Positions 37,641 to 49,199 of a stretch of 64,000 bases of DNA are shown one piece after another. The stretch spans positions 37,364,366 to 37,428,365 of the forward strand of contig OZ026833.1 of NCBI GenBank assembly GCA_964023205.1. Reading direction: 5' to 3'. This stretch comes from Lutraria lutraria. Taxonomy: Eukaryota; Mollusca; Bivalvia; Venerida; Mactridae. The first letter of the stretch is position 1, and each line of letters starts with the position of its first letter. The notes below the pieces were generated by a model. It had not been told where the DNA came from. It ran no database searches and was given only the letters and a program-made list of their open reading frames with translations. The position numbers and the translations under genes were made by a program.

Positions 37641-40026
37641 TAAATTTAACCCTTTCCCTCATAGAAGCGCTATTTGACACATTTACCCTGTGCCACCTGT
37701 AAGTGTTATCAGACACCTTTTATAAGTGCCACCCACAAGCGCTATTTGACGCATTTTCAGCCTGCTACCAGTATAAAGCGCATTTTATTGCTTCATCTAT
37801 TACTCGTCGAAATTTGTCTACAAAACATTTTTTCCATTTCAAATAAATCTTTTAGATGCTGTTTTGATAATATCAATTCCCAGTCTGCAAGATTACCTTA
37901 TAAAACCGAGGGGGTCATATTTGAAATTGTTGCATAAATCGCCAACAAACTCGATGTTCAATCACACGGAATGCATGTGAAATTACATAATTTTTATTGC
38001 CCCAAAAGCTGCCAAATCTGTTGTTTTTTCTAGTTCATTCTAGTTAAGATTTTAAATGTATACGTTGCGTCATAATTAAAATAAGCCAATCAATGTTCAA
38101 ATTGTTTAAATTTGACCCCAGGTATTTAACTTCTTTTAAATGCAGGAAAAGAAATTTATAATATGATTACACCTTCTCATAGTAATTCATTGATGCATAT
38201 ACAACAGTTTTTGTTAAATACAAAGTTACAAGTATTTCAATATGTAAAATTTATGCATTTTCTTATATGTGTTACCATGTCAATTAACCTCCTTTCCTAA
38301 TAATGGTATTATATGTGAAATATACTTCAGTAGAAAGTGTGTTGTTGATACAGACTCCTGTTTGTAATGAGTTACAATCTTTGCTGTTGTTGCATAAAAC
38401 TTTTGTATTATGAACTGCTGTATTTGTATTTAGAAGTCAGCAATCACATACATAGTCAAAACAAGTTGAACAAGTGAATGTTAAATATAGAATTATAAAA
38501 AATCTTTGGGTTTAATTGATTTGAATTTCTAGATTTAAAAATTGCATATATAATTGTATTTTAAGTGTATTAACACAATGTGTTACTATATGGTATCCAT
38601 TTACTTTTGGAAAGATTTCTAAAAAATGTCTCAAATTATAAAGTATCAGTTTTTCATATGTTCAGTATACATCTATTTCATGAATTAAAACATAAGCCTG
38701 AGTTTACAAAAGTTGTTTTTGTTTGTAGCTCTTGATCTTTCAAATAAATGTTTTATTGTACAATTTAACAGTTTAGCACAGAATAGTGAGTATTTTAAAA
38801 TGCTGCAAAATGCAAAAAAAATAAGGGGAATATGAAACTTGACTTTGGAAGAGTTCTGTCAAAAAATACAAAAATGTTAAATATGATTTTTCCTCAATAA
38901 GCTGGATTTGTGCAGTCCATATCACATATAAACATGACCTGGGATGATGGTGTAAATTTGTAATGTGACATGGTGTATTTGTTTTACTGATACCTTTGTA
39001 CAAAGTTGTTAATGATAAAGTACATTTGTTTTCTTCTAATTATGTAAGTATTAATATTTGTTATACTTGGATCATCATGTGAAGTTAGCATGTTTGTTGT
39101 ATTTTTGAGATATTTTGTAATGTTTTATGTTCATCATATTTGGATCTTCATGTGAAGTTACAATGCAATATTGAAATATGACTGTAACATGTGACAGGTC
39201 ATCAGCTTATTTCTACAAGTCGGTATGTCATTTTTCACATTAAATCACATTTTAGGTTTGACATATAAATGAGCATGTAATGGGTTTGTGGACTTTGAAT
39301 TAACCATACCTAGGAGAGATCTAGATACACTTCATTGTAAAGAGTCATCAAGCTGAAATGATACCAAAATAACAATATCGCCAAAAAATAAGTAATACAA
39401 GGTTGTAGAAATAAGCTGATGAGGAAGTCGAGTGTTCCAAGTTGTCATGTTTGGTTGAGAAGTTGTTGTTATTTGGAGGTAGCAGAGACTAATGTAAGCT
39501 TTTGTAGTTACAAAAGTAACTGAAGATGATGCAATGTCAAAAATATATATGAGCTGCTCATTTAAATAGGTAAGTAGGTTTATTGTATACTGTAATAAAC
39601 TTTTTACCATGAGCATTTTATTTACAGATCCAATTTGAGTATAATAAACAAAGTGTTTCATTGTTGATTTTTGTAGCACCTACTATTTGAATCAAAATTA
39701 GAAAATACTGTAACACTTTGATATTTTCTACTTCACACTACATGTATTACCAAACTGAAGTAATCATTCATTTAATAATTCACTTTATAAGAGCAGTAAA
39801 GTTTATCTATTCAATTGAATAGACATAACATACTTCCAATTACATGTATTGTTATAATGCTCTAAAGCAAATTTCTGTTGTTTTTATCCATTATGTGTCT
39901 TTTTCAACATGTAGCTGTATTTTTCAAAGACCATAATTTTTTCCTGTATGAAATAAAATTTAAACAAAAAATGTCTATGTGCTTGTTATTGAACACAGCT
40001 AGATAAGATAATAATGCTCAACCTAC
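37641..40026. other. No recognisable gene
   Basis: AT-rich DNA. The open frames (up to 115 codons at 39332-39679, minus strand) have no domain, splice context or repeat support. Confidence 0.35.
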
Positions 40027-43000
40027 ATGGTTGTAATATACTAAGGTTAATGTAAATAAGAGACAGTTATTACTTGGAGATGGTTGTAATATGCAGGTTA
40101 ATGTAAATAAGAGACAGTTATTACTTGGAGATGGTTGTAATATACAGGTTAATGTAAATAAGAGATAGTTATAACTTGGAGATGGTTGTAATATACAGGT
40201 TAATGTAAATAAGAGAGTTATTACTTGGAGGTGGTTGTAATATACATGTCAATGTAAATAAGAGACAGTTATTACTTAGAGATGGTTGTAATATACATGT
40301 CAATGTAAATAAGAGACAGTTATTACTTGGAGATGGTTGTAATATGCAGGTTAATGTAAATAAGAGACAGTTATTACTTGGAGATGGTTGTAATATACAG
40401 GTTAATGTAAATAAGAGACAGTTATTACTTGGAGATGGTTGTAATATACAGGTCAATGTAAATAAGAGACAGTTATTACTTAGAGATGGTTGTAATATAC
40501 AGGTCAATGTAAATAAGAGACAGTTATTACTTGGAGGTGGTTGTAATATACAGGTCAATGTAAATAAGAGACAGTTATTACTTGGAGGTGGTTGTAATAT
40601 ACAGGTCAATGTAAATAAGAGACAGTTATTACTTGGAGGTGGTTGTAATATACAGGTCAATGTAAATAAGAGACAGTTATTACTTGGAGATGGTTGTAAT
40701 ATACAGGTCAATGTAAATAAGAGACAGTTATTACTTGGAGATGGTTGTAATATACAGGTCAATGTAAATAAGAGACAGTTATTACTTGGAGATGGTTGTA
40801 ATATACAGGTTAATGTAAATAAGAGACAGTTATTACTTGGAGATGGTTGTAATATACAGGTTAATGTAAATAAGAGACAGTTATTACTTGGAGATGGTTG
40901 TAATATACAGGTCAATGTAAATAAGAGACAGTTATTACTTGGAGATGGTTGTAATATACAGGTCAATGTAAATAAGAGACAGTTATTACTTGGAGATGGT
41001 TGTAATATACAGGTCAATGTAAATAAGAGACAGTTATTACTTGGAGATGGTTGTAATATACAGGTCAATGTAAATAAGAGACAGTTATTACTTGGAGATG
41101 GTTGTAATATACAGGTTAATGTAAATAAGAGACAGTTATTACTTGGAGATGGTTGTAATATACAGGTCAATGTAAATAAGAGACAGTTATTACTTGGAGA
41201 TGGTTGTAATATACAGGTCAATGTAAATAAGAGACAGTTATTACTTGGAGATGGTTGTAATATACAGGTTAATGTAAATAAGAGACAGTTATTACTTGGA
41301 TATGGTTTTAATATACAGGTTAATGTAAATAAGAGACAGTTATTACTTTGAGATGGTTGTAATATACAGGTCAATGTAAATAAGAGACAGTTATTACTTG
41401 GAGATGGTTGTAATATATAGGTTAATGTAAATAAGAGACAGTTATTACTTGGAGATGGTTGTAATATACAGGTCAATGTAAATAAGAGACAGTTATTACT
41501 TTGAGATGGTTGTAATATACAGGTTAATGTAAAAAATAGACAATAAGTACATGGAGATGGTTGTAATATACAGGTTAATGTAAATAAGAGACAGTTATTA
41601 CTTGGAGATGGTTGTAATATACAGGTCAATGTAAATAAGAGACAGTTATTACTTGGAGGTGGTTGTAATAAACAGGTTAATGTAAAAAATAGACAATAAG
41701 TACATGGAGATGGTTGTAATATACAGGTTAATGTAAATAAGAGACAGTTATTACTTGGAGATGGTTGTAATATACAGGTCAATGTAAATAAGAGACAGTT
41801 ATTACTTGGAGATGGTTGTAATATACAGGTCAATGTAAATAAGAGACAGTTATTACTTGGAGATGGTTGTAATATACAGGTCAATGTAAATAAGAGACAG
41901 TTATTACTTGGAGATGGTTGTAATATACAGGTCAATGTAAATAAGAGACAGTTATTACTTGGAGATGGTTGTAATATACAGGTCAATGTAAATAAGAGAC
42001 AGTTACTACTTGGAGATGGTTGTAATATACAGGTTAATGTAAATAAGAGACAGTTATTACTTGGATATGGTTTTAATATACAGGTTAATGTAAATAAGAG
42101 ACAGTTATTACTTTGAGATGGTTGTAATATACAGGTCAATGTAAATAAGAGACAGTTATTACTTGGAGATGGTTGTAATATACAGGTTAATGTAAATAAG
42201 AGACAGTTATTACTTGGATATGGTTTTAATATACAGGTTAATGTAAATAAGAGACAGTTATTACTTTGAGATGGTTGTAATATACAGGTCAATGTAAATA
42301 AGAGACAGTTATTACTTGGAGATGGTTGTAATATACAGGTTAATGTAAATAAGAGACAGTTATTACTTGGAGATGGTTGTAATATACAGATTAATGTAAA
42401 TAAGAGACAATTATTACTTGGAGGTGGTTGTAATATACAGGTTAATGTAAATAAGATACAGTTATTACTTGGATATGGTTTTAATATACAGGTTAATGTA
42501 AATAAGAGACAGTTATTACTTTGAGATGGTTGTAATATACAGGTCAATGTAAATAAGAGACAGTTATTACTTGGAGATGGTTGTAATATACAGGTTAATG
42601 TAAATAAGAGACAGTTATTACTTGGAGATGGTTGTAATATACAGATTAATGTAAATAAGAGACAATTATTACTTGGAGGTGGTTGTAATATACAGGTTAA
42701 TGTAAATAAGATACAGTAGTGAAAGGCAATGGTTACAATATACAGGTTAATGTAAAAAAGAGGCAGTAGTAAATGGAGATGGTTGTAATAATACAGGTTA
42801 ATGTAAAGAAGTGGCGGTAGTTAATGGAGATGGGTGTAATATACAGGTTAATGTAAAGAAGTGGTGGTAGTTAATGGAGATGGTTGTAATAATACAGGTT
42901 AATGTAAAGAAGTGGCGGTAGTTAATGGAGATGGGTTTAATATACAGGTTAATGTAAAGAAGTGGTGGTAGTTAATGGAGATGGGTGTAATATACAGGTT

Positions 43001-43690
43001 AATGTAAAGAAGTGGTGGTAGTTAATGGAAGATTGGTGTAATATACAGGTTAATGTAAAGAAGTGGTGGTAGTTAATGGAAGATTGGTGTAATGTGTAGG
43101 TTAATGTAAAGAAGAGGTGGTATTTAATGGAAGATTGGTGTTATGTGTAGGTTAATGTAAAGAAGTGGTGGTAGTTAATGGAAGATTGGTGTAATATACA
43201 GGTTAATGTAAAGAAGTGGTGGTAGTTAATGGAGATGGGTGTAATATACAGGTTAATGTAAAGAAGTGGTGGTAGTTAATGGAAGATTGGTGTAATATAC
43301 AGGTTAATGTAAAGAAGTGGTGGTAGTTAATGGAAGATTGGTGTAATATACAGGTTAATGTAAAGAAGTGGTGGTAGTTAATGGAAGATTGGTGTAATAT
43401 ACAGGTTAATGTAAAGAAGTGGTGGTAGTTAATGGAAGATTGGTGTAATGTGTAGGTTAATATAAAGAAGAGGTGGTATTTAAAGGAAGATTGGTGTAAT
43501 GTGTAGGTTAATGTAAAGAAGAGGTGGTATTTAATAGAAGATTGGTGTAATGTGTAGGTTAATGTAAAGAAGAGGTGGTAGTTAATGGAAGATTGGTGTA
43601 ATGTGTAGGTTAATGTAAAGAAGTGGTGGTAGTTAATGGAAGATTGGTGTAATGTGTAGGTTAATGTAAAGAAGAGGTGGTAGTTAATAT
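40027..43690 (+). repeat. 51-bp minisatellite, about 72 units, two subfamilies
   Basis: Units in 40027 to about 42720 read 'atggttgtaatatacaggtc', 'aatgtaaataagagacagtt', 'attacttggag'. From about 42720 to 43690 a second type replaces this with 'gtaaagaagtggtggtagtt' and 'aatggaagattggt', keeping the 51-base period and the shared 'atacaggttaatgtaaa' core. Some blocks are reused: the variant 'ttggatatggttttaata' followed by a 'ctttgagatgg' unit recurs at about 41300, 42060, 42210 and 42470. Because 51 is divisible by three, long frames stay open on both strands (792 codons minus, 335 plus); these are by-products. Confidence 0.95.
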
Positions 43691-43875
43691 TAAAAAGCAG
43701 TACTCTGTGGAAGGTGGTTGTATTTTACAGGTTATTGTATTTAAGAGATAGTTATTGTTGGTAGGTGTTCAAAGTTCACAGGTTACAGTTCTTAAGAGGT
43801 GAACTGGCTGTGGAACAGGCATATAATTTAACTGTGGGGGATATATTTCTATCAAAGGGAGAAAATTCAAAAATG

Positions 43876-45057
43876 AACAAGAGGGCCAAGATGGCCCCTA
43901 TATATCGCTCACATGACAATCACTGTTCACTCATTAAAACATTGTTTTGAACCGGTGACCTAGTTTTTGACCCCAGACGACCTGTGTTCGAATTTGTCTC
44001 ACATATCATTAAGACAAACAGTCTGACTAGGTTTGGTGAAGATACGATCAAAATTTGACATCTACAGTGTTAATAAGGTTTTCCTAAGATTTGACCTTGT
44101 GACCCATATTTGAACTTGTCCTTAATATCATTAAGACAAACAATCTGACAAGGTTTGGCCAAGATCCAATCAAAACCATGACATTTAGAGCTTTTACAAG
44201 ATTTTTACCTAAGATTTGATCTTGTGACCCAGTTTTTGAACCCGGCTGACCCATGCTCATCCTTGACCCACATATCATTGAGGCAAACATTTTGACAAGG
44301 TTTGGTGAAGATCCAATTAAAACTGTGACATCTACAGTGTTAACAAAGTTTTCCTAAGATTTGACCTTGTGACCTAGTTATTGACCCCAGATGACCCATA
44401 TTTATACTTGACCGTTATATCATTAAAACAAACGATTTGACAAAGTTTGGTGAAGATCCAATAATAACTGTGAAATCTACAGTGTTAACATGGTTTTTCA
44501 TAAGATTTGACCTAGCGACCTAGTTTTTGACCCAAGATGACCCATGTTCGAACTCGTTCAAGATATTATGAAGACAAACACTCTGACAAGGTTGCATGAT
44601 CATCCAATCAAAACAGTGACTTCTAGAGTGTTCACAAGGTTTTCCAGCAATTTGCCCTAGTGACCTAATTTTACTACAGAAATTACCCATTTTCAAACTT
44701 GACCTACATATTATTAAAATAAACATTCTGACAAAGTTTCATGAAGATACAGTCAAAACAGTGATTTCTAAAGTGTTCACAAGGTTTTCCCTTATTTGGC
44801 CCTGGTGACCTAGTTTTTGACCCCAAATGGCCCAATATCGAACTCATCCGAGATTTTGTTGATATTAACGTTCTGACCCAGTTTTGCTAAAATTGAGCCA
44901 AAAATGTGGCCCCTAGTGTGGTCACAACATAAAGTTTCACGACGCACAACGCACGACGCCGGACGGAGAGTGATCCTAATAGCTCACATTCGGACGCCGC
45001 ACGGAGAGTGATCCTAATAGCTCACTTTGTCACTCTGTGACATGTGAGCTAAAAACA
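43876..45057 (+). mobile_element. Interspersed 'AAGAGGGCC...GTGAGCT' element with internal ~140-bp repeats
   Basis: The start is 'aacaagagggccaagatggc' and the end 'catgtgagctaaaaac'. Between them a unit of about 140 bases repeats about seven times: 'gacctagtttttgacccca', '...gacccatgttcgaac', 'cattaagacaaac', 'ctgacaaggtttggtgaaga', 'ctacagtgttaacaaggttt'. Near the end 'acggagagtgatcctaatag' occurs twice (about 44953 and 45000), a small tandem duplication of the terminal block. I recall very similar elements from bivalve genomes. No protein is encoded. Confidence 0.8.
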
Positions 45058-45269
45058 GAAAAAGGTGGAAAAAGCTGAATAAAAAGTTTTCTGGGTCATC
45101 CTTTGTTTTCAATGTTTACTTTTTCAAGCATGAATTTCATGCCTGCGTCCATCTATAGTCCGACAACGACCTGTGAATGATCAAAGATCAGCTAAGTCCA
45201 TTTTGTAGGGTGAGTGGCTTTTCGGAACGTTTCGTAGGTTTCCGTAATATATAAATATCAGTTATTTGA

Positions 45270-45400
45270 CCGTCATAGCTGAGACTAAGTGCATAGCGCG
45301 ATCGGTAAAGGCGCCAACTATTTTACTTTTGAAGCCTGCATGGTAGTCAAGATGCTATGGGTTCGAAACACATGTGAACGTTTTTCCTTTCCATTTTTAT
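45270..45400 (+). mobile_element. tRNA-like SINE head (third type)
   Basis: An A-box-like 'tagcgcgatcggtaaaggcg' at about 45294 and B-box-like 'gggttcgaaac' at about 45358 are spaced about 60 bases, as in a tRNA-derived promoter. The following sequence is rich in 'aatttcatt' words (45440-45505). No other copy in the window, so the call rests on the boxes only. Confidence 0.4.
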
Positions 45401-47359
45401 TTGATACTTGGCATTTTATTATTGCAAAATTTTATTTCAATATTTGGAATGAATTTCATATGTATTTCATTTAATTTCATTTCAGGTAATTTCATGAAAT
45501 TTCAATTACTGCGTTCATTAGCAGTATCTGTACTTGAGCCACTGTCAGAATCTAATAAGTTGCTTCATTATATTAAGTTACATAACATGACATCCTCTAC
45601 ATACCTAGGAACATTATTTGAACAGACTTTGATTTTGATTGCATATGATATATATACCTTTCAAAATGCACCGAAATCACGAGCAATGCATTATTTGAAA
45701 AAAATAGTGGCAAGATTAAGGACACGAAATCACAATTCAGTTTAATATTGTTACTGGTGCGGCGCACTGATTTCAGGACCACGTAGCTAGGCCTCTTACA
45801 GAGGTCTACAAATGTAAGAGGCCAACAGTGGCCTACAAATGTAAGGTCGTGTTTAGTAATGTACTTGGTCATTGTATTACTTATCCCTATTTTAAAGAAT
45901 GGAACAGTCCATGACCTTCCGTCACGACTCACTGCTCGATTTCTATCTATACCATGTGGATGTTATGTACTCAACCAATAAAAAACTAGTTCAGTTTGGA
46001 ATTATCTATTTTGGCTTTAAAAAAGTTTAAGTCACAAGGCAATAATTTAATTATTTATTTAAAAAAATGCTTGATTAGAATATAATTTTGTTCTATTCAT
46101 TTTAGTTTAAAAACACACACACATGAAAGTTTATATATAAGATTCAATTGTTTTCATGTATGGTATTTATGGTAAAAGTATGCCATAACCCCCCCCCCCC
46201 CCCCCCCCCCGGTCAAGAAGTGGAATTCTAGTATAGTGTAACCTAGCTGGCCTATTATTATTAATAGTGGTAAATAAATTATTTTGTTTTGATGGGATTC
46301 TTTAAATAGAACTAAAATGTATTAATTTAATTATTTATTCTCATATGTCAATCAACTTGGTGTAAATGAAATTGTATCAAGAACACTGGATGTTAAAAAT
46401 CTAATATAAATAAAATAAAAGTAGTGTTCCATGTGCATGAGTTTGTCACTCATGACTATAAAGTTTGTTCTGCACACTGGTCAGTCCATTGATGCAATGT
46501 ATGTTTAAATACAAAAGCTTCATTACTTATGAGCTATTGGCTTCCATTTCTGGATGAAAAAAAGAACTTTTTCAAATGTCTTCAAATGTACGCAAAGGTT
46601 AATTTCCATGGGCTATGATAGACTTGCTCCAGACTATTACGATATCATGTCTATTACATTCCAACTGCACTGTAAGTAAATGAAATCATCAGTTCAATAT
46701 GATTAAGGTGGTACGAGATGCCACACGCAAAGTTGTGGTTTCTTAGTTACACATACTGTGACGTACACTTGTCTATGATATTATATACTGCAGATTGGAA
46801 TAGAATTCTAGAAAGACTTGAAATTAGCTGTAAACTTTTTGTTAGTTAAGGGTTTATCTCCATTATTATTTATTTGAAGATATGACATTTTGCTCCTCAT
46901 TTAATAGCTGCTTAGTTTTTCATATAATTATGTAATATGCTCTTTAGTATTGGAGGAAATAATTATATTTTGAATGCATTTATCTATAACAAATAGTTTG
47001 TACAATTGTGTATTTACCAATATTGCTAAATTAGTTTGCTTAAGGTGACATATCACAAAATATAGCTATAGTGTATTTCCAATTTTCTCTTTTTTGTCTT
47101 CAATATCAAACAGAAATAATTGTGGCAACCGATCCTGGCTTAATGAAAACTTAGGTGTGAACTTGGATGCCTGCTTTTCATTTTGATTTGAAATCGTAGC
47201 GTGAATTTCATCTATCAATTAGAGATTTAAGTCCAAATGATTTTTTAAATAACAAGAAAGAGTGAAGCTATTGAGAATATTGGAAAACAATCTTCAGTGT
47301 TGTGTTTCTAATATAATTGAACCACATAAGCCCAATATGACAATCGCCAGTACCACCAC
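45401..47359. other. No recognisable gene; 22-base poly-C tract
   Basis: AT-rich with a run of 22 C at 46189-46210. A 123-codon frame (45374-45745) begins inside the SINE-like head and low-complexity 'atttcat' sequence and is not credible as a gene. Confidence 0.35.
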
Positions 47360-47660
47360 AGTCATTAACACATACACATTAACATAATCAACACCACTAA
47401 AATCACTATCACTACCGTCAACTTTCTAATCTTCTCCATTAGCAGCAACAAGAACCCTATCATTAATTGGAGCATCACATTATACAACACAATCACACAC
47501 ACATTCTGGCCAGAATCTCTATACTCATCATCATCATCATCATTAGCTGCAGTAGGAGCAGCATCATTAGTACATTCAACAACTGGAGCACAACAATCAT
47601 ACATTCTGATCATTATCTCTATACACATCATCATCATTATCAACGGCATCAGTTGGAACA
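47360..47660 (+). repeat. Degenerate (ATC)n microsatellite
   Basis: Dispersed 'atcatcatcatcatc' and 'caccactaaaatcac' words, densest at 47524-47545 and 47625-47645. Frames on both strands here are low complexity. Confidence 0.7.
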
Positions 47661-47792
47661 GCGGTTTCCAAGCAACACATACAATTATATTTTAGCATTT
47701 TAGCATCATCATCAAGAACAACTTTAAACAAGATCATCATGAAAATACAGTATGTACATACGTTTACTGTTCATAGTATAATTATTGTTGAA

Positions 47793-48393
47793 TACTGTAA
47801 ACGTTGAAATTTTGGCGGTGGTTTAATGTTCGCTATTTTGGCGGTTGATATGTTTCAGCCAATTTAAAACCCCGCCAATAATTCACACCGCCAATAATAG
47901 CAAAAAAAATAGTTTCACTTAAGCTTAAAATAATTAATCAGTGGTTAAATACGCATATAAATTCAAATAAGTTATACTTTTGTACATATACATAAAATGG
48001 CATATAAAAATAGTCGTTATCAACAAAAAAAGCTAAGTGATATGGACAAACAAGCAAACCATTACCATTTGTTAATAAAAGGTGCTAGTCTTTGACGGTG
48101 TTTGCAATTTTTATAACAAAGGGATACTATTAACGATGTATATCACAATAAGACAAGGGCATTGTACAAGTATATGGAAGGTGCGAACATGTTTACAAAC
48201 AAAGAAATTTAAAGATGTAAAGCAAATTAAAATATAGGTTACATTGGTTTAATTTTAGCAGCGGCGGACAATAAATAGATGGTTTTATTTTGGCGGATTT
48301 TTAAGAAATCGCCAATTCTTGACCACCGCCAATATTTAAATTTCCAAAAAAACGCCAAATTTTAGCCCCGCCAATTTAAAGACGTATACAGTA
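47793..48393. mobile_element. MITE with TACTGTA terminal inverted repeats
   Basis: The left end 'tactgtaaacgttgaaattt' plus 'tggcggtgg' pairs with the right end '...cccgccaatttaaagacgta' plus 'tacagta'. Length is 601 bp. Multiple internal 'ttttggcgg' and 'ccgccaa' words occur toward each end, so arms continue as subterminal inverted repeats. The centre (about 47920-48230) is AT-rich and noncoding. No clear target-site duplication beyond a possible TA. It lies directly upstream of the exon at 48433, probably in an intron. Confidence 0.75.
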
Positions 48394-48432
48394 CTATTCA
48401 AAGAGATTTTATTGTATATAATTATATTTCAG

Positions 48433-48644
48433 AGAGTTTACCGACACCAAACCTGACAATAAAAGTAGGAGACAATAAACTTGATATGAAGTTTTGCTAC
48501 AACAACCCTAAAAAATTTGATAATAAAATGACATTCAGCATGGACAAGGTCAAGTGTCAAGGACATTATGTGAGGTTCGGCTTTGACTCGACTGAACCGT
48601 TGTATTTCACCATTGTAGAAGTCAAGGTTAATAGTTTGGTGTGA
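48433..48644 (+). CDS. Probable last exon of a fucolectin-like (F5/8-type) secreted protein
   Basis: The exon follows an acceptor 'taattatatttcag' and stays open for 69 codons to TGA at 48642-48644, which is long for this AT-rich background. It encodes a beta-rich segment starting near PNLTIKVGDNKL, with cysteines at MKFCYNN and KVKCQGH, then GHYVRFGF and a terminal TIVEVKV. A cysteine, then G-x-Y-V-x-(I/F), then a closing E-V-x-V strand is the usual C-terminal pattern of fucolectin/pentraxin-type galactose-binding domains. That is family knowledge applied to a short match. Upstream exons are not recognised, and a MITE sits just upstream. No clear AATAAA follows, so it could be an orphaned exon. 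Confidence 0.5.
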
Positions 48645-49049
48645 TGATTTGCAGCCATTAATGACTTTCATTCGATTTAATTGAATGTATCAAATTAAAA
48701 GGTTTTAATTAAAAGAAAATTGTGAAATTTTATCCACTAAAATGTTGTGATTATTGTTTTATAGATTTCTAAATGCAACAACTTCATATTAGATAAAAAA
48801 AAATCGCATCAAGAGGTCCACAAAAAACAGATGTATATGTATATCACAATCTTACCTGTATTGACCAAATAATGTTTAGGGCTATTCCATTTAAATATAT
48901 ATACCACCCAAGGAAGGCACTTGGTCAAATTGGACCAACCCCCTTCAGAAGTTTATCCGACATAAAAAAGAACCACCTATATAATTTTTTTACTCTAAAT
49001 TGGACCCCCCTTTAGAATTTCTTTTTTTGGAATGCTATTTGTCGCATTC
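48645..49049. other. No recognisable feature
   Basis: 3' flank of the exon above; AT-rich, with a short C/A-rich stretch at about 48930-49020. Confidence 0.35.
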
Positions 49050-49199
49050 CTATGTTGCTGTTTCTATCTGCATGGATCCAAGAATAGCAAATGCATACAC
49101 ATAACAATATAGTTTGATAAAGCTAAAGTAAATCTGACCAAAACTATCCAAAAAGTTTGCATACCAAAGTAAATCAAAACCAAAAATCTGCATAACTTT

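Noticed and set aside
40169..42547. 792-codon frame on the minus strand made of a 17-residue repeat
   Set aside because: It is the 51-bp minisatellite read in frame. 51 is divisible by three, the plus strand is also open for 335 codons, and there is no signal peptide, start context or change of codon pattern.
45374..45745. 123-codon open frame as a gene
   Set aside because: It begins in a SINE-like head and low-complexity 'atttcat' sequence and shows no domain or splice support.
47095..47200. Possible upstream lectin exon (a SWLNENLG-like reading)
   Set aside because: The match to an F5/8-type motif is too weak and the frame closes quickly; no reliable splice ends.
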